Origin: Treponema sp.
GTDB taxonomy: Bacteria > Spirochaetota > Spirochaetia > Treponematales > Treponemataceae
Reading direction: 5' to 3'
NCBI GenBank assembly: GCA_021442965.1
Contig: JABUUX010000127.1
Span: 1 to 7,939 of the forward strand
DNA: 7,939 nt
Below the pieces are notes generated by a model, which did not search any database, had not been told where the DNA came from, and saw only the letters and a program-made list of their open reading frames with translations. Of the stretch, positions 1 to 6,441 are shown piece by piece. Positions within the stretch are counted from its first letter, which is position 1. The number at the start of each line of letters is the position of its first letter. A program made the translations under genes and the position numbers.

Positions 1-1005
1 ATATTAAATTCTATAAAAAATACAGTCAAGATTAATAACTGTTTTAAAATTAAAAAATCCGGAACATCTCCAATTTTTATTTGTGCTTCAGGCCCCAGTC
101 TATCTGACACTATTCAATTTTTAAAAGAACAAAAAAACGTATTTATTATTGCAGTTTCTTCAGCTATTTTTCCTTTGATCAATAATGGAATAATTCCAAG
201 TATATGTATTTCAACGGACGGAGGTTTTTGGGCTCAGAAACATATTTCTGAAATCTCAAAAATCTTTGGAAAGACAATTCTAGCACTTTCTTTTGAAGGA
301 AATTGTCCTTCAAACATTTTATCAAAATCAAATATTCTACCATTAAATTATGGAGATGGAATTGAATCAGAAATAGTAAATACTTCTGGAATTGTTTTTA
401 CAAATGCTCTTAGATGCGGCACAGTAAGCGGGACAGCTTTATATTTAGCACTTTCTCTTACCTCTAGTATCATTTATTTTTGTGGACTTGATCTTTTTAC
501 TGCCAAAGGATTTCAACATTTGCAGCCAAACTCTCTTGAACTAATTGATTCTATAAAAGATTCAAAAATATTTTCATCAGAAAAAAGAAGCTCATTAAAA
601 GAATTTTCAAACCAAAAAAATTCATTAAAAATATATGAGGACTGGTTTAAAAATCAGAATTTAACAAATAAAGTATTTAGAATTATAAAAAGTCCAAAAA
701 ATAATTTGGGCAATATCAAAGATATAGATCCTTCCAAACTTAGTACAATTAACCTATCAGGGGAAAAACCAGAATTTGAAAAAGTTGAAGTTATACCGTC
801 AGAAATTAGAAAAGAAAGAATCTTAAACTATATTAATAACATTAATTCTTCAGAAAAATGGTTAAAAAACTGCTTTCCTACAGAATACCTAAATTTTACA
901 CATTCTATTGACGAAAATCAAAGAAATAAACATCAAAAAAGTCTTTTAGAAGAAAATTTGTTACTCATAAGGAAAATATGCAGACAATATACAAAGAAAA
1001 AATAA
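1..1005 (+). CDS. Maf-like (DUF115/MptE-like) putative protein glycosyltransferase, 5'-truncated by window edge
   Basis: The frame is open from base 1 with no stop, so the true start lies upstream. The TTG at 175 is internal, because a key family motif precedes it. In the 334 visible residues there is an ASGPSL motif (GPSL at 31-34), a STDGG motif with Asp at 73, a CGTVSG motif (139-144) entering a helix, and a CGLDLF strand end (161-166). This order is typical of the DUF115 domain of Maf (motility accessory factor) proteins, which are linked to transferring nonulosonic-acid sugars to flagellin Ser/Thr in the cytoplasm. It is paralogous to the next gene: the same motifs occur there at residue numbers 169-171 higher, so about 170 N-terminal residues are probably outside the window. 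The 3' end overlaps the next gene by 28 bases, implying one operon. The DNA is very AT-rich. The family call is good, but the substrate is not shown by the sequence. Confidence 0.8.
   Translation: MLNSIKNTVKINNCFKIKKSGTSPIFICASGPSLSDTIQFLKEQKNVFIIAVSSAIFPLINNGIIPSICISTDGGFWAQKHISEISKIFGKTILALSFEGNCPSNILSKSNILPLNYGDGIESEIVNTSGIVFTNALRCGTVSGTALYLALSLTSSIIYFCGLDLFTAKGFQHLQPNSLELIDSIKDSKIFSSEKRSSLKEFSNQKNSLKIYEDWFKNQNLTNKVFRIIKSPKNNLGNIKDIDPSKLSTINLSGEKPEFEKVEVIPSEIRKERILNYINNINSSEKWLKNCFPTEYLNFTHSIDENQRNKHQKSLLEENLLLIRKICRQYTKKK
969..973 (+). promoter_or_regulatory. Ribosome binding site of the second Maf-like gene, inside the first
   Basis: AAGGA lies 4 bases before the ATG at 978, within the last codons of the upstream gene. 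It supports the ATG at 978, and therefore the 28-base overlap, as the genuine start. The spacing is on the short side. Confidence 0.5.
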
Positions 1006-2468
1006 TTTCAAAAACTGGTATTACAATACCTGTATTACAAAGCGGAAAAACAATTGAATCCAGATATAATCCACAAGCTGATGCAATAAGAAAATTCATA
1101 TCATTAAATGTTTCTGAAAAATTTATAATATTAATAGGATGTGGCTCAGGTCTATTATTAAATGAAATTGCAACCAGACTTCCTGATGCTATTATTATTG
1201 TTGTTGAATATTCAAGTGAAGATATACTTTTCTTAAAGTCAATCAATGAAATAAAAAAGTTATCATATGATAATAGAATTCATATCATTCCCAAAGAAGA
1301 CTTATATAAAGAAATAATTAATTCATATTTTCCAGCCCTTTACGGAAATATGCGAATTATTGAACAAACAAACTACTCTACTGAGTTTCCTGAATATTTA
1401 ATATATATAAAAAATGAAATCAAAAATGCACTTAATTCAATTTCAAAAGATTATTCTGTTCAATCACATTTTGGGAAAATTTGGCAGAAGAATATAATTT
1501 CAAATTTAAATCTGAAACAAAAATCTTTTGAAATAACAGCTGATATAAATAAGATATGTGTTATTCTTGCAGCAGGTCCAAGTTTAGATTTAAATTTACA
1601 AAAATTAAAATATAAAAGAGACTTATATTATGTTATAGCTACAGACACAGCATATCTTTCTGCGAAAAAAAATAATATTTTTATTGACGCAGTTGTTAGT
1701 TTGGATGGTCAAATGACATCATTAAACCATTTTATGACACCAACAGACAATTCAACAATTTTCTTTTTTGATTGGTCTAGTAATTCAAGCCTAGTAAGGA
1801 AAACAAAAAAAAACACAAATAAAATCATTTTTTTTAGAGACGGGCACCCTCTTTCAAATTTATTAGATTCAGGTAATGAATTATCTCCTTATATCTATTC
1901 AGGAGCAGGCACAGTAACAATTTCAGCTTTAGATATTGCATTTCAAATGGGATTTAAAAAAATAGAAGTTTGGGGAGCTGATTTTTCTTATCTTGATAAT
2001 AAATGTTATGCAAAAGGAACCTATTTAGATATCTTATATAATAAAAATTCAAATAAAATTAATTCTTCAGAAAAAACTTTTTCTAAATTAATGTATAGAA
2101 CTGATTTACTAAAAAACAAACAAATTACTACAACCGAAGTTCTGGAATCTTATAGAAACTCTTTTTTAGAATACCTTTCAAATAAAAATATAATTTTCAA
2201 AAAGGAACAAAATATTTATGTAATTGAAAATAAAGTCGACAATATAAATGATGGATTGTTTTTTAAAACTCCAAATATAGAGAATTTTAAAAGCATTGTT
2301 TTAAAAAATATAACAGACAATAAATTTTTAAGTATTTCTTCGAATAATAAGCTTATAAAAGCTATATTACCTGCTATGGCATTTTACAGAAGAAAAAATT
2401 CTGATAAAAAAACTGAAGAAATCTTAAACCTTGCCTGTACCCAATTATTAAGGTTATTAAAATTATGA
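978..2468 (+). CDS. Maf-like (DUF115/MptE-like) putative flagellin/protein glycosyltransferase
   Basis: This is a complete 496-residue protein, in the expected size range for a Maf protein. The N-terminal part has a Rossmann-like GCGSG loop (54-58) followed by a strand ending in Glu 77 (VVEYS), as in the N-terminal domain of the family. The central DUF115 domain carries AAGPSLD (GPSLD at 200-204), SLDGQ (Asp 243), SGAGTVT (GAGTV at 309-313) and WGADFSY (332-338), then a largely helical C-terminal region. Characterised Maf proteins transfer pseudaminic or legionaminic acid type sugars to flagellin, and their central domain resembles sialyltransferases. That role is inferred here. The gene overlaps its upstream paralogue by 28 bases and shares an ATGA overlap with the downstream membrane-protein gene. 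No sugar-biosynthesis gene is visible in the window, so the donor sugar is unknown. The database label '6-hydroxymethylpterin pyrophosphokinase MptE-like' describes fold similarity and should not be read as a folate function. Confidence 0.82.
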   Translation: MQTIYKEKIISKTGITIPVLQSGKTIESRYNPQADAIRKFISLNVSEKFIILIGCGSGLLLNEIATRLPDAIIIVVEYSSEDILFLKSINEIKKLSYDNRIHIIPKEDLYKEIINSYFPALYGNMRIIEQTNYSTEFPEYLIYIKNEIKNALNSISKDYSVQSHFGKIWQKNIISNLNLKQKSFEITADINKICVILAAGPSLDLNLQKLKYKRDLYYVIATDTAYLSAKKNNIFIDAVVSLDGQMTSLNHFMTPTDNSTIFFFDWSSNSSLVRKTKKNTNKIIFFRDGHPLSNLLDSGNELSPYIYSGAGTVTISALDIAFQMGFKKIEVWGADFSYLDNKCYAKGTYLDILYNKNSNKINSSEKTFSKLMYRTDLLKNKQITTTEVLESYRNSFLEYLSNKNIIFKKEQNIYVIENKVDNINDGLFFKTPNIENFKSIVLKNITDNKFLSISSNNKLIKAILPAMAFYRRKNSDKKTEEILNLACTQLLRLLKL

Positions 2469-3751
2469 AAAAAAACATTTTTATTACAATTTACTCTATT
2501 ATTGTTTCAATTATTTTTGTTGGTGCTGTTACTTTATTCGGAATTGGGATATTTAATGAATATAACAATGGATTTCATAGAACAGAAGAAAGATACTCTG
2601 AATTAAAGGGTAAAGTTAAATCTGGAATATCTATATATAATTCCAGAGGTTTCCTTTCTTCTTCTGATTTATCTCAAATTATTGGATCTGAAGATGATTT
2701 TGCATATTTAATAATAAAAGTAAATGGAAATGAAATTTACAAAACACCTGGAAATCAGCAAATTCCTGAAAATAATACAAAAATGATTAGGCTCAAGTTT
2801 GATTCATTTGTAATAGATGGAATAAACGTTTCACTTTTTGCAGCGTTGTACACTATCAGACCTGTTACAATATCAACTTATGCACGAACATCTTTTTTAA
2901 TTGTCCTATTTTTTACAATACTTACAATAGGGCTAATTATTTACAAAGGCCTAACAGAAGAAAACGACAATAAAACTGATGTATCTGACAAAATAAAAAT
3001 AGAAAATAATGAAAAAGAAAATATTAATATAAATCCTATAGAATCTGAAACTCAAACATCTGCATCCAAAGATTCTTTTGATGTAGAAAGCAATAATATA
3101 ATTTCCGCAGAAGGAATTGATTCTTCTATGCAAGGTGAATTTGAAACTTATAATATCCCTGTACTTGAAGTTCCCGAAGAAAATAAAATTGAAGAAAATA
3201 ATGTCGAACTTCCTCTAGATGAATCAAAACCTGTTGAAATTGATGTTACTTCACCCTCAGGACTATATTCTCCATTAACAGGATTTTGCTGGGAGACATA
3301 TTTACAGACACGACTTGATAACGAATTAGTAAGAGCATCATCTTCTGAATTTGACATGACCCTATTTATAATAAAACTACAAAATATAAAACGAGATTGT
3401 GATGCAATAAAAGAAATTTCAAAACTCCTTATCGATTCCTTCCAGTTTAAAGATATGATATTTGAATATAAAGATGATTCTTTTGCCGCTATAAAAACAA
3501 ACATGAACATAGACGATGCTCTTCCTTTTGCAGATAAACTCCATACAGAAATTAGTAAAATAGTAAATAAAGAAAATGGATTCTGTTACATTGGTCTGTC
3601 TGCTAAGACTATAAGAATGGTATCAAGCGAAAGACTTTTAAAGGAAGCAGACGCAGCCTGTGAACATGCCTCAGAAAATAAAGAAAGTCCAATAATTGCA
3701 TTCCGTGTAAATACAGAAAAATATATGCAATTTATGGACAGTACATCTTAA
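2465..3751 (+). CDS. Two-pass membrane protein with degenerate GGDEF-like C-terminal domain
   Basis: The 428-residue protein has a membrane segment at about 6-30, an extracytoplasmic region of about 110 residues (31-140), a second membrane segment (141-161) and a long Asp/Glu/Asn-rich cytoplasmic linker (162-265). From 266 to about 418 it follows the GGDEF pattern: SPLTGF (269-274) matches the DxLTGL entry motif, FIIKLQNIK (301-309) the metal-binding DxDxFK strand, EYKDDSF (334-340) the R-Y-GGDEF hairpin, YIGLSA (375-380) the SIG strand, and LLKEADAACEHA (391-402) the ADxALYxAK helix. Both metal-binding Asp positions are replaced (Lys 304, Gln 306). The signature loop lacks both Gly and the Glu. 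Diguanylate cyclase activity is therefore unlikely. A sensing or nucleotide-binding scaffold role is inferred. The ATG overlaps the stop of the preceding Maf-like gene (ATGA). The nearest SD-like sequence, AAGG at 2450-2453, is 11 bases away, so translational coupling is likely. The domain call is from pattern alignment by eye. Confidence 0.6.
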   Translation: MKKNIFITIYSIIVSIIFVGAVTLFGIGIFNEYNNGFHRTEERYSELKGKVKSGISIYNSRGFLSSSDLSQIIGSEDDFAYLIIKVNGNEIYKTPGNQQIPENNTKMIRLKFDSFVIDGINVSLFAALYTIRPVTISTYARTSFLIVLFFTILTIGLIIYKGLTEENDNKTDVSDKIKIENNEKENININPIESETQTSASKDSFDVESNNIISAEGIDSSMQGEFETYNIPVLEVPEENKIEENNVELPLDESKPVEIDVTSPSGLYSPLTGFCWETYLQTRLDNELVRASSSEFDMTLFIIKLQNIKRDCDAIKEISKLLIDSFQFKDMIFEYKDDSFAAIKTNMNIDDALPFADKLHTEISKIVNKENGFCYIGLSAKTIRMVSSERLLKEADAACEHASENKESPIIAFRVNTEKYMQFMDSTS

Positions 3752-3784
3752 GAATTGCTGTCTTAAAATTAATTTAAATTTAAG
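3748..3784. other. Convergent operon junction with weak AT-rich inverted repeats
   Basis: Only 17 bases separate the 3' ends of the two convergent operons. TTAAGA (3748-3753) and TCTTAA (3761-3766) can pair around a 7-base loop, and the left arm contains the stop codon of the plus-strand gene. CTTAAA (3762-3767) and TTTAAG (3779-3784) form a second possible pair. Each stem has a single G-C pair and there is no clean T-run on either side, so this is not a convincing intrinsic terminator. It may still be where transcription from both directions ends. Confidence 0.25.
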
Positions 3785-4425
3785 TCTTCTAATGAAGTCT
3801 CAGTAAAAACAGATTCAGAGATATCTTTTTCATTTATATCATCTGAATCTTGTTCTCCTGTTTCTTCGGTATCTTTAATTTGTTCAAGTTTTGAATGATA
3901 TGTTTGTAAATTTGAATTATCAGGAAATTTTTCTTCAAAAGTCAATAAAAAATCAAGTGCATCTTCATTTTTCCCAGCTGAAATCAAAATTATAAGATAA
4001 TTCTCATTTAATTCCTGACTGTCAGGATTTGAATTTAATAAATTAGAATAATCATTCAGTGCAAAATCAAAATTGCCTTCCATTGCATAAATATATGCTA
4101 ATGCCTCTTTTAAATTAATATTATCAGGATCTCGTTTTATTAATACTTTGTATTCCCTTTCAGCATCTTCCCATTTCCCTTGTAATCCATAAATTCTAGC
4201 AAGCTTTTCAGTTGCCCCCCAATATAACTCTTTAGAATTTCGTGCCTTTAGATAATACTTCTCTGCCTTATCATACTGTTTCAATTCCAGATAAGAATCA
4301 GCTATAGAAAGATATTCTGAATATAAAGACTGTGCTGTACGAATCCCCGACCCCGGAACAAAAAAAGATGAAGAAGCACATGAGAAAAAAATTAAACTAA
4401 TAGAAAGAAAAAGTAATTTTTTCAT
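3769..4425 (-). CDS. TPR-repeat lipoprotein
   Basis: The 218-residue protein has a classic lipoprotein signal: MKK, a hydrophobic run, and FFSC with the acylated Cys at 16. It is predicted to be exported and membrane-anchored. From about residue 34 to 169 it contains four tetratricopeptide repeats. The repeat-ending prolines at 100, 134 and 168 are exactly 34 residues apart, the TPR period, and each is preceded by the A..Y/F pattern of helix B. The C-terminal tail (about 183-213) is acidic and probably disordered. TPR proteins are usually protein-binding scaffolds, so its partner cannot be named. It is the last gene of the minus-strand operon. Its ATG shares one base with the upp stop codon (TAATG), and no good Shine-Dalgarno sequence precedes it, so translation probably depends on ribosomes finishing upp. 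Confidence 0.8.
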   Translation of the reverse strand: MKKLLFLSISLIFFSCASSSFFVPGSGIRTAQSLYSEYLSIADSYLELKQYDKAEKYYLKARNSKELYWGATEKLARIYGLQGKWEDAEREYKVLIKRDPDNINLKEALAYIYAMEGNFDFALNDYSNLLNSNPDSQELNENYLIILISAGKNEDALDFLLTFEEKFPDNSNLQTYHSKLEQIKDTEETGEQDSDDINEKDISESVFTETSLEDLNLN

Positions 4426-5456
4426 TAACCAAGTACTGTTTTTTCAATTTCAAATAACTGAGACCGATAAAGTCCTGCAATATTATGTCCATAATCTGCG
4501 ACAAGCTGCATAATATTTCTTGGGGCATCTTTAGAATCACAACCATTAAGACGGTCCCCTGCATCCCCTAGCCCCGGCATAATATAAGCTTTTTCATTCA
4601 TAACAGGATCAACCCAAAGTGTATAACACGTACAATTTTCAAGAGCACGAGTTACACGAATGGAACCTTTTAATGTTGAAATTGTATTAAAAAATTTAAT
4701 TGATTTAGGTTTTACTCCTTGACTTTGAAGATATTTTACAACAGTAACCAGCGATCCCCCTGTAGCATTCATAGGATCCGCAAAAATTAAATCTTTACCA
4801 TCAAGTTGCTCCAGGTTAAAAAATGATTTTTTTAAATCAAGTATATATTCCATATCATTTTCTTTCTTTGAATCATTTCGACTGATTTTAAACAAAGCAA
4901 AAGGAGTAATATAGTTGTCAGAATATTCCTGAATCTCTTTTGACATTATCATACTAGGAAGAAGAGCTCCACGAAGCATTACACACATTACAGAATTATT
5001 TACTTGAGATTGAACATCTGGAATCTTATGAACAGCATAATTTTGAACAGGAAAATTAACCGGAGTCTGTACAAAAATATGACTTTTTTTATCAGTTCTT
5101 TTATCTGTATAGGCCATACGAAAAAGCATCTCATAAGCTCTTTGAGAATAATACATAAATTCTTGATGATCTGTATTTATATCTCTAAGTTTAGAAATTA
5201 CATGACTAGCCTCTGCATGAGCTCCTTCTTCGGTAACAAAAGAATAAACCTGAATTTGAGGATGGTCTTTACATATTTCTTGCATAGTATGACCTAGCAA
5301 ATCATATTGTGTAATTACTTTTTCTTTATTGAGAGGGTCAAAATATTGCATAGTTTCATTAAACAAATTATCAAGTTTTTTCAAATCAGACTGATCTTTT
5401 TCTGTAAGATAACCATCAAGGTCCTCTGCTTTTAGAATAATTTTATCATTAGACAT
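4425..5456 (-). CDS. upp: Uracil phosphoribosyltransferase, extended form
   Basis: This cytoplasmic salvage enzyme makes UMP from uracil and PRPP. The C-terminal half carries the family signatures: LRGA (161-164) at the position of the usual LRAG, the PRPP loop DPMNATGGS (227-235; commonly DPMLATGGS), [11 protein letters not shown] matching the IDQGLNEHGYI stretch of the E. coli enzyme, and the uracil-binding PGLGDAGDR (294-302). The protein is 343 residues against roughly 208 for typical bacterial Upp. About 80 extra residues lie before the core and about 35 after the uracil-binding motif. I do not recognise a separate domain in the N-terminal extension. The ATG at 5456 has a good Shine-Dalgarno (AGGAG, 5463-5467, 6-base spacing). 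The gene lies 55 bases after the upstream lipoprotein gene, and that gap shows no clear promoter. The downstream TPR lipoprotein gene starts within its stop codon. The enzyme assignment is firm. The purpose of the extension is unknown. Confidence 0.88.
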   Translation of the reverse strand: MSNDKIILKAEDLDGYLTEKDQSDLKKLDNLFNETMQYFDPLNKEKVITQYDLLGHTMQEICKDHPQIQVYSFVTEEGAHAEASHVISKLRDINTDHQEFMYYSQRAYEMLFRMAYTDKRTDKKSHIFVQTPVNFPVQNYAVHKIPDVQSQVNNSVMCVMLRGALLPSMIMSKEIQEYSDNYITPFALFKISRNDSKKENDMEYILDLKKSFFNLEQLDGKDLIFADPMNATGGSLVTVVKYLQSQGVKPKSIKFFNTISTLKGSIRVTRALENCTCYTLWVDPVMNEKAYIMPGLGDAGDRLNGCDSKDAPRNIMQLVADYGHNIAGLYRSQLFEIEKTVLG

Positions 5457-5462
5457 TTTATT

Positions 5463-5467
5463 CTCCT
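5463..5467 (-). promoter_or_regulatory. Ribosome binding site of upp
   Basis: AGGAG on the minus strand sits 6 bases before the ATG at 5456. It fixes this start and argues that the long N-terminal extension is translated. The 5457-5511 gap also holds a weak AATGA/TCATT inverted repeat (5495-5499 with 5509-5513). I see no convincing -35/-10 pair there, so read-through from ileS is the simpler source of transcript. Confidence 0.6.
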
Positions 5468-5511
5468 GTTAATCTATATTAAATATCAGTCATAAATGAG
5501 TACGTCTTTCA

Positions 5512-6441
5512 TTAAAAAGTAATCATTTTATATAACTGAGATTTATTTAATTTTATACCAGAAATCTTTAATTTGGTAGGACTAATCATTTCTGATTGAG
5601 AATTTGTTAATCCAAAAGCAAGAGTTAATAAAGCTTTACCTGTTTTTACATATCTTTCTTTAGCGAACTCAAATTCTAAATCTAATATATACTGAGTACT
5701 ACTATCTGGATCTGTACTCATTTCACCAGTAACATAAGAAAGTTTCAAATCAAGATTGCTGCCAGTTAAAAGAGAAAGAAAACTTTGTGGTTTATTTGCA
5801 TAAAAACGAATAGAATCTTTTGCACTATAAAGAAAATCGTAAAATTCATCTTCGATATAAGGATTTCCTATAAGAATATTATCTGAAGAAGGATTTGAAT
5901 ACAAAGTATACGTATCAAGCATATTCTCTATATTTCTTCCTAAAACAAGAGTAGAAGAATCAGGAAAAGAAAGTTTTACTTTTGAGGAATCATATAAATC
6001 ATATTTCTTTGTATTATAAGAAATATATTGAGATTTAGAAAAACCATTTTTCTTTGAAAAAAGTTTAGGTACAAAAGATGCAGGAATATTACATTCAACA
6101 GCAGCCTGATAAGTATAAACTTTTTTATTACTGGTCATGCCAAGATAAATTTTTTGAATACGGGTTACAGCTGTATCAGCATCTTTTTTAGTAATAGACG
6201 CATTATTTTGAATAATTTTTGAAACCAGTTCTGGATCAGCACTAGATGGTACTGAAAGATAAAATGCATTTTCACCATCCAGTAAGTCCAAAGGTATTAC
6301 AAAATTCCCTTGCGGCACAGATTTACAAGAAAACAAAATAAATACACAGAAAAATCCCAAAAGATGAAATACAGAATGGAAGATACTTTGGGTAAAGTTA
6401 GATTTTCTCAACTTTAATACTCCAAGATTTATCATCTGCAT
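5512..6441 (-). CDS. Putative lipoprotein resembling T. pallidum TP0453 (outer-membrane associated)
   Basis: The protein has a basic/polar N-terminus, a hydrophobic run at about 27-38 and LFSC with Cys 39 as the likely lipidated residue, a relaxed spirochaetal lipobox. The mature part (about 270 residues) is mixed alpha/beta and Ser-rich, has no membrane span and ends in KMITF. It follows ileS directly, as TP0453 follows TP0452 (IleRS) in T. pallidum. TP0453 is a lipid-binding lipoprotein on the inner leaflet of the outer membrane that perturbs membranes. Size and position match, but orthology is inferred from context and not from an alignment. The start is ambiguous. ATG at 6441 has GGAGGAA 9 bases upstream but overlaps ileS by 44 bases. 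TTG at 6411 has GGAG 8 bases upstream, overlaps by 14, and gives the tighter signal peptide beginning MRKSNF (299 residues, Cys 29). The longer form is listed. Confidence 0.65.
   Translation of the reverse strand: MQMINLGVLKLRKSNFTQSIFHSVFHLLGFFCVFILFSCKSVPQGNFVIPLDLLDGENAFYLSVPSSADPELVSKIIQNNASITKKDADTAVTRIQKIYLGMTSNKKVYTYQAAVECNIPASFVPKLFSKKNGFSKSQYISYNTKKYDLYDSSKVKLSFPDSSTLVLGRNIENMLDTYTLYSNPSSDNILIGNPYIEDEFYDFLYSAKDSIRFYANKPQSFLSLLTGSNLDLKLSYVTGEMSTDPDSSTQYILDLEFEFAKERYVKTGKALLTLAFGLTNSQSEMISPTKLKISGIKLNKSQLYKMITF

Noticed and set aside
175..1005. TTG at 175 as the start of the first gene
   Set aside because: The same frame is open to base 1 and encodes the ASGPSL family motif before 175, so the gene begins outside the window.
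1137..1151. GCGSG as an S-adenosylmethionine-binding methyltransferase loop
   Set aside because: It lies in the N-terminal Rossmann-like domain normal for Maf proteins, and I see no methyltransferase catalytic motif after it.
841..2075. Identical 18-base stretch at 841-858 and 2058-2075 (encoding INSSEK in both Maf genes) as a recombination repeat
   Set aside because: The two copies are not at equivalent positions in the aligned proteins. The true counterpart of the second is SSEK at residue 192 of the first. In such AT-rich DNA this may be chance.
978..2468. Folate/pterin pyrophosphokinase function for the DUF115 proteins
   Set aside because: The MptE-like name comes from archaeal relatives. 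The architecture and tandem arrangement fit Maf proteins, and no pterin genes are nearby.
2465..3751. Active diguanylate cyclase
   Set aside because: Both metal-binding Asp positions and the Gly-Gly and Glu of the signature loop are replaced.
3748..3784. Bidirectional intrinsic terminator
   Set aside because: The stems are almost entirely A-T with no T-run, so it is kept only as a weak inverted-repeat note.
5457..5511. Separate promoter for upp
   Set aside because: No credible -35/-10 pair was found on the minus strand in this AT-rich 55-base gap. Absence by eye is not proof.
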